From: Porphyromonas pogonae | GTDB lineage: Bacteria > Bacteroidota > Bacteroidia > Bacteroidales > Porphyromonadaceae | NCBI RefSeq assembly: GCF_036320655.1 | Contig: NZ_CP143258.1 | Coordinates: 1,488,001-1,552,000, forward strand | Length of the DNA stretch: 64,000 nt | Direction of reading: 5' to 3' | Shown here: one piece after another, positions 1 through 9,434 of the stretch | Numbering within the stretch: the first letter of the stretch is position 1 | Layout of the letters: every line of letters begins with the position of its first letter | Notes under the pieces: model-generated | What the model saw: only the letters and a program-made list of their open reading frames with translations | The model's database searches: none | What the model was told of the DNA's origin: nothing | Program-made: the position numbers and the translations under genes

Positions 1-708
1 AAGAACCGTAAGAAAGCTCTTAAAGCGGATAAACGGTTACGAACAATAGCGGGACGTTTGGTTCGGGAACTTAAACGAAACCTGGGTAATAACAGGGAGT
101 ACGACAAACTCATTTCCCTCTTTGAAAGGATTCTTTCGCAACGGCGTAATTCCACTCAAAAGATTTATTCTCTTCATGAACCGGATGTTCAATGCATCAG
201 TAAAGGTAAGGAGCACAAAAAATATGAGTTTGGAAACAAAGTCTCGATTATACGCTCCATGACGGGAGTGATTTTGGGAGCCTCTTCTTTCCGTAATGAG
301 TACGACGGACATACCATAGAGCAAAGCCTCGATCAGGGGAAGAGACTCACGGGAGAAAGGATTAAGAAACTGGCCGGAGATAGAGGTTACCGTGGGAAAA
401 AAGAAATAAACGGTACGCAAATATTGATTCCAGACACTCCAAAAGCTAAAGACAGTTATTATCAACGTAAAAAGAAGCATCGACTTTTCTGCAAGCGTGC
501 AGGAATAGAACCAACTATCGGACATTTGAAGTCAGATTATCGCCTGGGACGTAACTTTTACAAAGGGCTCTTCGGGGATGCTATCAATGGAATGTTAGCT
601 GCAGCGGCATATAACTTCAAAAGAGCCATGAAGCTTCTTTTGTACCTAATAAACAAAATCAGCGAAACACTCCCAATGGAGAGGATTGCGCTGAAATGTG
701 CTTTTTAA
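1..708 (+). CDS. IS5-family DDE transposase, C-terminal part
   Basis: The reading frame is open from the first base of the window and ends at TAA 706-708, so this is the C-terminal 235 residues of a roughly 435-residue transposase; a methionine-like TTG at 58 is not a true start. It carries the second catalytic Asp in AGDRGYRGKK and the Glu region RAGIEPTIGHLKSDYRLGRN typical of DDE transposases. It is nearly identical to the full copy at 11088-12395, with 'GKRLTG' where that one has 'VKRLTG'. The enzyme would cut and join the ends of its own element. Family level (IS5 group with a DUF772-type N-terminus) is inferred from the full-length copy. Confidence 0.88.
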   Translation, partial: KNRKKALKADKRLRTIAGRLVRELKRNLGNNREYDKLISLFERILSQRRNSTQKIYSLHEPDVQCISKGKEHKKYEFGNKVSIIRSMTGVILGASSFRNEYDGHTIEQSLDQGKRLTGERIKKLAGDRGYRGKKEINGTQILIPDTPKAKDSYYQRKKKHRLFCKRAGIEPTIGHLKSDYRLGRNFYKGLFGDAINGMLAAAAYNFKRAMKLLLYLINKISETLPMERIALKCAF

Positions 709-715
709 GGGACGA
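1..715 (+). mobile_element. IS5-type insertion sequence, copy A (left part outside window)
   Basis: This is the end of the same element found twice more at 11081-12507 and 12516-14135 in the opposite orientation. It runs to the terminal repeat TTTTTAAGGGACGA at 702-715, the counterpart of TCGTCCCTTAAAAA at the edges of the other two copies. The flank begins CTAAG, while the other copies are flanked by CTAAC. The other end lies outside the window, so completeness and target duplication cannot be judged. Confidence 0.9.
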
Positions 716-734
716 CTAAGTAAAGTACTAAGAT

Positions 735-3203
735 TTAGGGTGCTAGTATTTCTGCAATCTGTCCTTCCTTCATGGGGATAGCTATTTCACGTTGCTTACC
801 TTGTAACTGCTTTATTTGTTTACCGTTGATCAAAATCCTATACCGGTAACAATGATCAGGCAATAAGACTTTATGTGTATAGGCGCTTTGGGCTCTAATT
901 TTCAATGATTTGAGTACGCACGGTTGTGTTTGATCCCAATGTAAATCACACTCAGCATTGCCAATAACTCTCAGTCCTTCGATCTCTCCTTTTTGCCATG
1001 CTTTGGGAAGTGCAGGCAAGGGTTTTATGTATCCTGTTTCGCTGCTTAGCAACATTTCCATGATTCCCGAAGAGCCTCCGAAATTACCATCAATCTGAAA
1101 AGGGGGGTGAGTACAGAAGAGATTGGGTAGAGTACCACCACGTACTTCAAGGACTTTGCCTGTTTGGGGATCGAGCTTTTGAGCGGGTCTTAAAAGCATA
1201 TTGAGTAAACTTAGAGCTTTTTCTCCATCACCCAATCTTGCATAGAAATTGATCTTCCAGGCCATAGACCATCCTGTACTGCTGTCTCCTCTTTTTTCCA
1301 ATGTGAGTTTTGCTGCAGTGCTGAGATCTGGAGTTTTTTCGGGTGTGATTTCATTGCCGGGAAATAAGCCATAAAGGTGCGAAACATGTCTGTGATTAGG
1401 CTCGGCTTCCGTATAGTCTTGCATCCATTCCATTATCCGTCCGTCTTTGCCTATCGTGGTGGGCTTGATTTGCGTCAGTTTCGAGGCTAAAAGATCTCTA
1501 AAATTTTTGTCGGGCGTGTTGAGAATCTTGCCGGCTTCAATAGTATTGTGAAATAATTCTCGGATAATTTGATTATCCATGGTTGAGCCTGCGCAAACGC
1601 TTGCTTGATCTCCTTCCAATGTGATAAAAGAGTTTTCGGGAGATGTAGTTGGGGCATTGACGAAATATCCATTTCGGGGATCCTTGACTAAAACATCATT
1701 GAAAAACAAAGCAGCCTTTTTCATGATGGGGTAAATTCTTTTCAAATAAGAGATATCCCTACCGTAAAGGTAATGATCGTACAAGTGTCGGCATAGCCAA
1801 GCAGCACCGGTATTGGTAGCTCCCCAACTCGGATGTTCGCCCGGGGCAGTAAATTGCCATAGGTTTCCCAAAATATGTGTTACCCATCCGTTAGCATTAT
1901 AAAAGCAACGTGCAGTCTTTTCTCCACTTGGAACAATACCTTCAATCCAACGGATGAGCGATACTACAGATTCGGTATAATTACCTTTTTCTGCAGGCCA
2001 ATAATTCATTTGCAGATTAATATTGAGATGGTAATCACCATTCCATGGTGCCTGAATTGTTGTAGTCCATAATCCTTGGAGATTGGGTGGAAGTGCATTA
2101 GCTCTTGCAGAAGATATTAGAAGATATCTTCCGAATTGCATGTACAGGGCGGCAAGGCCTGGATCGGCTGAGGGATTTTGATTGTATTTACTCAAACGTA
2201 TGTCTATGGGATCTTCTTTCATGTGGGACATACTCCCTTGAATATCTACTTGAACTCTATTCATTAGCTCCCCAAAAATTTTCTCATGTTCAAGTTGTAA
2301 GTTTCTGAAAGAAATTTTTTGAGCTTGATTGATTTGAGTTTTACCGAGGTTGAGAAGATTGGTTTGTTTATTATAATAATTGGTATTATGAGCTGTATAA
2401 AGAGTGATCTCAGGAGCATTCACTATAGCGATATAATTTTTGGAATTGATGATTTTTCCGCCTTGAGGTAACTTGGCTGTGGTGATAATTGTATATCGTA
2501 ACCCTTCTCTTCCATAACCATCATTTAGGGCTCCCGATAAGATCAACTTATTATCTTCAATGATTTGTCCGCCGCGTTCGGGGCGAGAGAGTCCTATTTT
2601 AATAGTGTCTGATAGAGCTTGAGTGCTATTGTGAATATGAATAATATTGACATCCTTGTTGTATGATGAAAACAATACTCTTTCCCGATAAAGCTTTCCA
2701 TTGACATCAATCGTTTCTTTACTAATCCCTTTCATGATGTCCAGACTTCTCCGATATGAGGATACAGAATGGATCATAGGGGAGGATTGAATATTTAAGA
2801 AAGCTCCTACTTCATAACTTCCGTATGGAGCACGAGCTCCGCTTCCCAAAGCACTACCTTTACCTCCGCATACAAAAGTATTGTACATCAGATCTTCGGC
2901 AACTTTATTTTTGCCATGGAAGAGCAATTGCCTAATCTTTTCCAAATGTTTTACCGCTGATAGATTGAAGGCAGAGGGATCAATAGAGCCACTCCACATA
3001 GAGCTTTCATTGAGTGTTATGAGGGTATTAGTAATTCCTCCGTCGGACATCATTCCCTGCCGTCCGTTGCCTAAAGGAATCTGATCATTAATATCCTTGC
3101 CCGGTTTATCAAAATAGTAACCAAGATGCTCTTGGGCAGTGGAAAAAAAAGACACTGTCATGAATATCACAAGCCCTTGAATTATCCTCACAATGTTTTT
3201 CAT
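735..3203 (-). CDS. GH95 family alpha-L-fucosidase (secreted)
   Basis: An 822-residue glycoside hydrolase of family GH95, which removes alpha-1,2-linked L-fucose (some members L-galactose) from host glycans by inversion. A signal peptide occupies about residues 1-23 (ending STAQ), so it works in the periplasm or at the surface. Family landmarks are LGNGRQG and LNESSMWSG near the N-terminus, PPNLQGLW followed by NINLQMNYWPAE near 394 (the two Asn that position the catalytic water in the Bifidobacterium enzyme), HRHVSHLYGLFPG near 602 and QIDGNFGGSSG near 700 (with the catalytic-base Asp). Length is normal for the family. It lies 13 bp downstream of the ABC exporter and is probably co-transcribed with it. 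No SusC/SusD pair is nearby, which is unusual for a Bacteroidota glycosidase. The exact sugar specificity cannot be read from sequence. Confidence 0.9.
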   Translation of the reverse strand: MKNIVRIIQGLVIFMTVSFFSTAQEHLGYYFDKPGKDINDQIPLGNGRQGMMSDGGITNTLITLNESSMWSGSIDPSAFNLSAVKHLEKIRQLLFHGKNKVAEDLMYNTFVCGGKGSALGSGARAPYGSYEVGAFLNIQSSPMIHSVSSYRRSLDIMKGISKETIDVNGKLYRERVLFSSYNKDVNIIHIHNSTQALSDTIKIGLSRPERGGQIIEDNKLILSGALNDGYGREGLRYTIITTAKLPQGGKIINSKNYIAIVNAPEITLYTAHNTNYYNKQTNLLNLGKTQINQAQKISFRNLQLEHEKIFGELMNRVQVDIQGSMSHMKEDPIDIRLSKYNQNPSADPGLAALYMQFGRYLLISSARANALPPNLQGLWTTTIQAPWNGDYHLNINLQMNYWPAEKGNYTESVVSLIRWIEGIVPSGEKTARCFYNANGWVTHILGNLWQFTAPGEHPSWGATNTGAAWLCRHLYDHYLYGRDISYLKRIYPIMKKAALFFNDVLVKDPRNGYFVNAPTTSPENSFITLEGDQASVCAGSTMDNQIIRELFHNTIEAGKILNTPDKNFRDLLASKLTQIKPTTIGKDGRIMEWMQDYTEAEPNHRHVSHLYGLFPGNEITPEKTPDLSTAAKLTLEKRGDSSTGWSMAWKINFYARLGDGEKALSLLNMLLRPAQKLDPQTGKVLEVRGGTLPNLFCTHPPFQIDGNFGGSSGIMEMLLSSETGYIKPLPALPKAWQKGEIEGLRVIGNAECDLHWDQTQPCVLKSLKIRAQSAYTHKVLLPDHCYRYRILINGKQIKQLQGKQREIAIPMKEGQIAEILAP

Positions 3204-3216
3204 GATTTGCCGATTT

Positions 3217-5088
3217 TTAATGGAGGGTAGATACCCCTTTATTCATTTGTATATTATAAAGTTTAGCATACTCACCGTTTAATGCTAATAACTCTTGGTG
3301 TTTGCCTCGTTCGATAATTTCACCTTTGTCAATCACACAAATCATATCAGCATTTATGATGGTGGATAAGCGGTGTGCTATGACAATGGTAGTTCTGTCT
3401 TTCATCAACGTTTCCAAAGCTTCCTGAACGAGCCTTTCAGATGTTGTGTCCAATGCTGAAGTCGCTTCGTCGAGAATAAGTATAGGTGGATTTTTTAGTA
3501 TGGCTCTTGCTATGCTCAAACGCTGTCTTTGCCCTCCGGAAAGTTTACCGCCACGATCCCCAATATTCGTATTGTATCCTTGGGGCATTTCGTCAATGAA
3601 TTCATCGGCATGTGCTATATTCGCAGCACGTTTTACTTCCTCTTCTGTAGCAAAGTCCACCCCGAAAGCAATATTGTTATAAACACTGTCATTGAATAAT
3701 ATAGCCTCCTGATTTACATTGCCCATAAGTTCTCGCAACTCGTGTACAGTAGTATCCCTGATGTCCGTACTATCTATCTTGATGCTTCCTTGTTGGATAT
3801 CGTAAAAGCGAGGTATCAGATCCACAAGTGTACTCTTGCCTGATCCGGAGTGCCCTACCAATGCTACAGTTTGCCCCTTATTTACGGTGAGATCTATATC
3901 TTTTAGAACCCATTCGTTTTGATATTTGAACCAAACTTTCTCAAACTGTATTTGCTTATTAAAAGTAATATGTAAGGGGTTTTGAGGATCTTTGATTGTA
4001 TTCTCTGCAAGGAGTATCTTATCAATCCTTTCCATGGAAGCCATCCCTTTTTGGATGGCGTAGGCGGATTTGCTGAGTTCTTTTGCCGGATTGATAATGC
4101 TGTAAAAAATAACCAGATAGTAGATGAATGTAGAAGCATCGATTGAACTTTGATTATTCAAAATTAATGACCCTCCATACCAAAGCACTATAGCTATGGT
4201 AGCAGTACCTAAAAACTCGCTCATGGGATGGGCTAGTTGCTGACGAGCTGAGACTCGAACGGTAGTTTTTCTGAATGTCTCGTTCGCTTTACCGAAGCGA
4301 CTTCTGATTTTATCTTCAGCATTGAATGCTTTGATTATACGTAGTCCCGCTAAAGTCTCTTCTATTTGGCTCATAAGACCTCCCCACTGATTCTGAGCGT
4401 CAAGGCTTTGTTTTTTCAACGTTTTGCCTACACGCCCCATAATGAATCCGGCCACAGGAAGTAGTATGAATACGAAAAGGGTCAGTTTCCAACTGATGGA
4501 AAACATGGCAAAAAGATATACCAGCATGAGAATAGGGTTTTTGAGTAGCATATCCAATGAACTCATAATCGAACCTTCTACTTCATTTACATCGCCGGAT
4601 ACACGGGCTATGATATCTCCTTTCCGCTCTTCACTGAAAAAGCTCAAAGGTAAGGCGATGATCTTATCATTGATTTGATTTCTGATATCTCTTACAATAC
4701 CTGTCCGGATAGGAATCATAGAAAACATAGCCAGATAAGTTACTCCGACTTTGACCAAAGTGAGCACTACTAACATAATACCCAACCAAATCAAGGTTGT
4801 AGAGGCTCCTTGGGTAGTGATAAGATCTCCTATATACCAGCTGAAATTATTGAAGAGAGCATTACCATATTCTTTGAATCCTCTGATAGAATTGAGCTGG
4901 ATATCATCAGTGGGTATATATACTGTAACTCGCCTTTCGATATTGAAAAGTATACGCAGTATAGGGATAATCAAAGAAAATGAGATCAGATTGAGCAGTG
5001 CGCTGAATACGTTAGCTATAACGCTGAGCATAAGGTAACCCTTGTAAGGCGGTACAAACCTTCGGAGTATATGGAGAAACTTTTTCAA
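3217..5088 (-). CDS. MsbA-type ABC transporter (fused permease-ATPase)
   Basis: A 623-residue half-transporter with an N-terminal six-helix type-I exporter membrane domain (about residues 15-340) and a C-terminal ATPase. Walker A GHSGSGKST lies near 411, the signature LSGGQRQR near 514, Walker B ILILDEATSALD near 530 and the switch His in IAHRLST near 572, so it should be an active homodimeric flippase. The best guess is lipid A or another lipid/amphiphile (MsbA-like); drugs or peptides cannot be excluded. Residues about 50-90 form a longer than usual first periplasmic segment. It is first in a two-gene minus-strand unit with the GH95 enzyme. Confidence 0.88.
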   Translation of the reverse strand: MKKFLHILRRFVPPYKGYLMLSVIANVFSALLNLISFSLIIPILRILFNIERRVTVYIPTDDIQLNSIRGFKEYGNALFNNFSWYIGDLITTQGASTTLIWLGIMLVVLTLVKVGVTYLAMFSMIPIRTGIVRDIRNQINDKIIALPLSFFSEERKGDIIARVSGDVNEVEGSIMSSLDMLLKNPILMLVYLFAMFSISWKLTLFVFILLPVAGFIMGRVGKTLKKQSLDAQNQWGGLMSQIEETLAGLRIIKAFNAEDKIRSRFGKANETFRKTTVRVSARQQLAHPMSEFLGTATIAIVLWYGGSLILNNQSSIDASTFIYYLVIFYSIINPAKELSKSAYAIQKGMASMERIDKILLAENTIKDPQNPLHITFNKQIQFEKVWFKYQNEWVLKDIDLTVNKGQTVALVGHSGSGKSTLVDLIPRFYDIQQGSIKIDSTDIRDTTVHELRELMGNVNQEAILFNDSVYNNIAFGVDFATEEEVKRAANIAHADEFIDEMPQGYNTNIGDRGGKLSGGQRQRLSIARAILKNPPILILDEATSALDTTSERLVQEALETLMKDRTTIVIAHRLSTIINADMICVIDKGEIIERGKHQELLALNGEYAKLYNIQMNKGVSTLH

Positions 5089-5323
5089 TTTGTATATCGT
5101 ATTAAATACTTAAACAGAAACGAAGATACTAACTTTATTTATTAATCTGTATAAAGTAGTCCGTGTATTCACGGACTGTTATAGGAATGTTTCTGACATG
5201 TAGCCCGTGTCATAAATAATATTTGACCTATACGCTTAATATTTCTAAAAGTATGGAGCTCTTTATTAGTCGTTTCAGCAGTTTTTTCTTTTTAGAATTA
5301 TATACTCAATAGGTATATATAGG

Positions 5324-5352
5324 TTGCACATGGGCAATTTGTGTTATCTTTG
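5324..5352 (+). promoter_or_regulatory. Bacteroidota-type promoter for the 5385 gene
   Basis: A -33-like TTG at 5324-5326 is followed after 18 bases by TATCTTTG (5345-5352), which fits the -7 consensus TAnnTTTG of Bacteroidota. The start codon is 32 bases downstream. The rest of 5089-5384 is AT-rich and holds nothing else recognised; it must also contain the minus-strand promoter of the ABC transporter, for which only a degenerate box was seen. Confidence 0.6.
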
Positions 5353-5384
5353 AATATCGTAATAATATAAATCCTTTTTGAAAT

Positions 5385-5711
5385 ATGGAAGATAATATTC
5401 TTGGTTATGATGATATGGCTTCAGTTGCTTTCATTCGCAATTATATCCCTCAGGATTTGAAGGAAAAGCTTTCTGATGATGATATTGTGTATATCGTGGA
5501 CTTGATATATGACTTCTACGAAAGCAGGGGGTATATGGATATGGAAGACGACGATGATGAGATCGTGGAAATCGATGAGGATGAATTGGTCGATTACGTT
5601 GTGAAGAATGCGCAGAAAGATAAGGTGGGTAAATTCGATAGTGATGAAGTTCGCTTTATTATTCAAGGAGAACTTGAATACTGCCAAAGCGTAGATATGT
5701 TTGAAGAGTAA
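5385..5711 (+). CDS. Conserved acidic small protein, function unknown
   Basis: A 108-residue soluble, strongly acidic protein with a Glu/Asp-rich stretch at about residues 50-68 (MEDDDDEIVEIDEDE). It has no signal peptide or membrane segment. I do not recognise a named domain. It sits 9 bp before trmB and shares its upstream promoter, so it is probably co-expressed with trmB and mrp. The predicted helical, charged character would suit a protein- or ribosome-binding accessory role, but that is only a guess. Confidence 0.75.
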   Translation: MEDNILGYDDMASVAFIRNYIPQDLKEKLSDDDIVYIVDLIYDFYESRGYMDMEDDDDEIVEIDEDELVDYVVKNAQKDKVGKFDSDEVRFIIQGELEYCQSVDMFEE

Positions 5712-5720
5712 ATAGGTTAC

Positions 5721-6464
5721 ATGGGTAAGAATAAGCTTGCTAAATTTGCGGAGATGGAGACGTTTCCTCATGTGTTTCAATTCCCTTTTGCACGTTTGCA
5801 GCAGGAAGATTTCCCACTAAAAGGCGAATGGAGTAAATCATTTTTCAAAAACGACAATCCTATTGTGGTGGAGTTAGGTTGTGGCAAAGGCGAATATGCC
5901 GTGGGATTGGCTCGTCGTTTTCCTCATAAGAACTTCATCGGGATGGATGTCAAAGGTGCTCGTATATGGACAGGAGCAAAGGAATCTTATGAAGAAGGAC
6001 TGGACAATGTGGCATTTATTCGTGGAGAGATTGAGATGTTGGAGTCTTTCTTTGGTTCAGACGAAATAGATGAGATATGGATTACTTTTCCAGATCCTCA
6101 AATGAAAAAGACTTCGAAAAGGCTTACTTCGACCCGTTTCCTCAATAAATATATGAGTGTGCTTAAACCTGAGGGTATCATTCATCTCAAAACCGATAGC
6201 CCGTTTTTGTACATCTATACAAAAGCTCTTGTAGAGCTAAATCAATTGCCTATACAAGTGATTACAGAGGATCTCTATGCTTCAGGCAAAGCAGATGAAA
6301 TCCTCGAAATAAAAACTTATTACGAGCGACAGTGGTTAGACCGAGGGCTTACTATAAAGTATATACGATTTGCACCGATACATAATGATGAATTAGTGGA
6401 ACCTGATATAGAAATAGAGCCCGACAGTTATAGAAGCTTCAGTCGGTCACGAAGAGTACAATAG
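5721..6464 (+). CDS. trmB: tRNA (guanine-N7)-methyltransferase
   Basis: A 247-residue SAM-dependent enzyme that makes m7G46 in the variable loop of tRNAs. The SAM-binding motif [10 protein letters not shown] is at about 50-59, followed by FIGMDVKG, and the TrmB hallmark [11 protein letters not shown] with the downstream KTDSPFLY segment is present. Length fits the family. It follows the acidic protein by 9 bp and precedes mrp by 2 bp, so the three form a tight operon. Confidence 0.95.
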   Translation: MGKNKLAKFAEMETFPHVFQFPFARLQQEDFPLKGEWSKSFFKNDNPIVVELGCGKGEYAVGLARRFPHKNFIGMDVKGARIWTGAKESYEEGLDNVAFIRGEIEMLESFFGSDEIDEIWITFPDPQMKKTSKRLTSTRFLNKYMSVLKPEGIIHLKTDSPFLYIYTKALVELNQLPIQVITEDLYASGKADEILEIKTYYERQWLDRGLTIKYIRFAPIHNDELVEPDIEIEPDSYRSFSRSRRVQ

Positions 6465-6466
6465 AT

Positions 6467-7579
6467 ATGACTACATTATACCCACAATTAATATTGGACG
6501 CACTGAGTAAAGTGCGTTATCCCGGTACCGGAGTAGATCTGGTTTCTGCTGGTATGATAGAAGATGATATTCGCATAGATGGAAACAAACTAAGTTTTTC
6601 TATTATTTTTGATAAACCTAATGATCCGTTTGTAAAATCTGTAATCAAAGCTGCCGAATCAGCTATCCTGACTTATATAGATCCTGAGATTGATATCAAA
6701 GGCAACATCAAGGCTGTGCTCAAGGAGGTAGCTCCTAAGGCAGATCCGAAGGTGCTCCCTGACGTAAAGAATACGATAGCAATATTTTCGGGAAAAGGAG
6801 GAGTGGGCAAGAGTACCGTTTCTGCTAATTTGGCGATTGCCCTGGCACGCCAAGGCTATAAAGTAGGGCTCTTGGATGCTGATATTTTTGGACCTTCAAT
6901 GCCCAAAATGTTTGGTTGTGAAGATGCAAGGCCTGTTTTGGTTCCTGTAAACGGAAAGGAAATGATCGCTCCCGAAGAGGTTTATGGAGTGAAATTGCTT
7001 TCCATCGGTTTTTTTGTGGACAAAGAATCTCCCGTCTTGTGGAGAGGAAGTATGGCAAGTAATGCCCTGAAGCAACTTATTACAGAGGGAAATTGGGGTG
7101 AGTTGGATTACTTCCTCATAGATATGCCTCCGGGGACGAGTGATATTCATCTTACCTTGGTCCAGCTATTGGGGCTAACAGGTGCTGTGGTAGTAACTAC
7201 TCCACAGGATGTAGCTTTAGCTGATGCTGTAAAAGGTATAAGTATGTTCGTTGATGATAAGGTGAATGTGCCGGTATTGGGATTGGTCGAAAATATGGCT
7301 TGGTTTACTCCCGCTGAGCTCCCTGATAATAAATATTATATCTTTGGGAAAGATGGAGGAAAAAAGCTCGCAGAAAGATTAAATATCCCTCTTTTGGGAC
7401 AAATACCTTTGGTGCAGAGTATCCGTGAAGCGGGAGATGAAGGTGCACCTGCAGCCCTTCGTGAAGATACGGTAACGTCAATAGCTTTTACCGATTTGGC
7501 TCATAAACTTATCGATGCCGTGAGCAAACGTAATGCAGGTTTGGCTCCTACTCAAAAGGTAGAGCTAACAAAGAAGTAG
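6467..7579 (+). CDS. Mrp/ApbC-type iron-sulfur cluster carrier ATPase
   Basis: A 370-residue protein with an N-terminal MIP18-like (DUF59) domain at about 5-85 and a deviant Walker A P-loop FSGKGGVGKST at about 107-117, then the DMPPGTSD motif of the Mrp/NBP35 family. It binds a labile Fe-S cluster and delivers it to apo-enzymes such as, in this window, the 4Fe-4S proteins QueG and NrdG. The usual CxxC of the C-terminus is not obvious here: the segment 'VENMAWFTPAELPDNKYYIFG' carries no paired Cys where many homologues have CxHC. This may mean a variant cluster site. It is translated almost directly after trmB. Confidence 0.9.
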   Translation: MTTLYPQLILDALSKVRYPGTGVDLVSAGMIEDDIRIDGNKLSFSIIFDKPNDPFVKSVIKAAESAILTYIDPEIDIKGNIKAVLKEVAPKADPKVLPDVKNTIAIFSGKGGVGKSTVSANLAIALARQGYKVGLLDADIFGPSMPKMFGCEDARPVLVPVNGKEMIAPEEVYGVKLLSIGFFVDKESPVLWRGSMASNALKQLITEGNWGELDYFLIDMPPGTSDIHLTLVQLLGLTGAVVVTTPQDVALADAVKGISMFVDDKVNVPVLGLVENMAWFTPAELPDNKYYIFGKDGGKKLAERLNIPLLGQIPLVQSIREAGDEGAPAALREDTVTSIAFTDLAHKLIDAVSKRNAGLAPTQKVELTKK

Positions 7580-7605
7580 AGAAAGAACTATTATATAAAT
7601 TTAAT

Positions 7606-7978
7606 AAAGCAGCAGATCGGTCTGTCGCGCAAGATAGATATTCTGCGAGGAACGTCCGGGCAACGCAGAGCGCCATACTTCCTAACGGGAAGCTATTCGT
7701 GAGGGTAGAGTAACGTAACAGAAAATAACCGCCGGGCTGGTCTCGGTAAGGGTGAAAAGGTGAGGCAAGAGCTCACCGGTTGTCCAAGCAACTGGGCAAG
7801 CCGTACGTCTTATGGGTTGTAAGATCATGTAAACCGACGCTATCAGGGTTGCTCGCCCGATGTTGGAGGGTAGATCGCTAAAGCTGTTTGGTGACAAACA
7901 GATCAGATAAATGACAGACGCTTTCGACTGGGGAAACTTATCGGAAGTACAGAACCCGGCTTATAGATCTGCTGCTTT
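7606..7978 (+). ncRNA. rnpB: RNase P RNA, bacterial class A
   Basis: This is the catalytic RNA that trims the 5' ends of pre-tRNAs. Its ends pair in helix P1: AAAGCAGCAGATC at 7606-7618 with GATCTGCTGCTTT at 7966-7978. Conserved core blocks are visible: GAGGAACGTCCGGGC near 7648, ACAGAAAATAACCGCC near 7718, GGTAAGGGTGAAAAGGTG near 7745 and ACAGAACCCGGCTTATAG near 7949. It sits between mrp and the YihY gene and is on the plus strand. Minus- or plus-strand ORFs within it are chance. Confidence 0.96.
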
Positions 7979-8013
7979 TATTATCTTTAACATTATTAAC
8001 TACGAAGACATTC

Positions 8014-9375
8014 ATGGCTAAATTCAGTATTGGTAGATTTATACGCAAAGCCAAGATTGCTTATTACAGAAGCTTTCGTTTCATTACATATGATATGTGG
8101 CGACTTACAGATGAGGAGCTCAAGAGCTCTCAGAAGTTGCCTGTGAATTCTCTGAAAGCATTATATCTGGCAATAAGAGGATTTATCAATGATGATTTGA
8201 GTAGCAATGCTTCTGCTCTTACATACAGCACCGTATTGTCTATAGTACCTTTCCTTGCAGTAATTATAGGCATAGCTAAGGGCTTTGGACTCCAAAAGGT
8301 GGTCTATGAAGGACTTATTAATAATATACCCAGCCATGTGCATGAACTCGAAAAAGCTTTTACTTATGTAGAGAATTATCTTTCACAAGTTCAGGGAGGT
8401 GTTTTCCTGGGATTCGGTCTTATTATTCTTTTGTACACGGTTATTAGTCTTGTGTCTACTGCAGAAGACTCCTTCAATCGTATTTGGCAGGCTCCCAAAA
8501 GTCGTCCTTGGTCTAGGAAGATTGTTGACTATCTGTCTTTTTTCATCATTATGCCCCTTGCTATCACCGTTTCCAGCGGGCTTACTTTGGTAATGACTAC
8601 TATCCAAAATACTTTTTTTAGTGATTATATCTTCTTTGCCCCCATATGGTCATTTATGTTTAACCTTATCCCTTATTTGGTTATCATATTCACTTTTACC
8701 ACAATTTATATTCTTTTGCCCAATGTAAAAGTGAAGTTTATGCCTGCTTTCATATCAGGTATTGTTGCGGGGATAGGATTTCAGATATTCCAATCATTAT
8801 ATATAGGAGGGGTATTATGGATATCAAAATATAATGCCATATATGGTAGTTTTGCAGCTTTTCCTTTGTTGCTGTTGTGGGTGCAACTTTCATGGATGAT
8901 ATGTCTTTTTGGTGCACAACTCAGTTTTTCTATTCAGAATGTTGGTAATTTTGCCTTTGAAAAGTCCAGTGAAAATGTTTCTCGCCGTTATCTTGATTTT
9001 GTAGCAGTGATAATGGCTGCACAGATCACCAAGAGATTTGTAAATTCCGTTACACCGCCTCATAGAGTGGAGACTATCGCTAATGAGTGTAAAGTCCCAA
9101 TGAAGATGGCTAACAGAGTGATCAAACTGCTACTTGAGATCGGGGTGATTGTCGAGGTCAACTATGGAGATGAAGATGAGTCCGGTTATTATCATCCTGC
9201 TATAGACCCCAATAAGCTCAGCGCAGGATATGTTTTGGATCTTATAGATCGCAAGGGGTCCGAGGATTTCAAAATTGATCGTAAGGATCAGTTTCATCGT
9301 GAATGGAATACTATTCTTGCTTCCCGCCAAGGGTTTGTGATGCCTGATGCGAAAATTCTTTTGAAAGACCTGTAA
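8014..9375 (+). CDS. YihY/BrkB-family inner membrane protein
   Basis: A 453-residue protein with a YihY (UPF0761) membrane domain at about 55-310 having about six transmembrane helices and the family signatures ASALTYSTVLSIVPFLAV and YAIYGSFAAFPLLLLWVQLSW. The remaining 140 residues are a soluble tail with a winged-helix look, as in many Bacteroidota members. The older label 'ribonuclease BN' for this family is wrong. The molecular role is unsettled. It follows rnpB directly; the start ATG is 35 bases past the RNA. Confidence 0.88.
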   Translation: MAKFSIGRFIRKAKIAYYRSFRFITYDMWRLTDEELKSSQKLPVNSLKALYLAIRGFINDDLSSNASALTYSTVLSIVPFLAVIIGIAKGFGLQKVVYEGLINNIPSHVHELEKAFTYVENYLSQVQGGVFLGFGLIILLYTVISLVSTAEDSFNRIWQAPKSRPWSRKIVDYLSFFIIMPLAITVSSGLTLVMTTIQNTFFSDYIFFAPIWSFMFNLIPYLVIIFTFTTIYILLPNVKVKFMPAFISGIVAGIGFQIFQSLYIGGVLWISKYNAIYGSFAAFPLLLLWVQLSWMICLFGAQLSFSIQNVGNFAFEKSSENVSRRYLDFVAVIMAAQITKRFVNSVTPPHRVETIANECKVPMKMANRVIKLLLEIGVIVEVNYGDEDESGYYHPAIDPNKLSAGYVLDLIDRKGSEDFKIDRKDQFHREWNTILASRQGFVMPDAKILLKDL

Positions 9376-9395
9376 TATCCCTTTGAAATATTGAT

Positions 9396-9403
9396 TATAT
9401 TTG
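9396..9403 (+). promoter_or_regulatory. -7 box for the 9435 gene
   Basis: TATATTTG matches the Bacteroidota -7 consensus 31 bases ahead of the start codon. No -33 TTTG at the right distance was seen, so this is a partial match. Confidence 0.4.
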
Positions 9404-9434
9404 ACACATTAATTAAAATATCTTTTCTGTTTAT

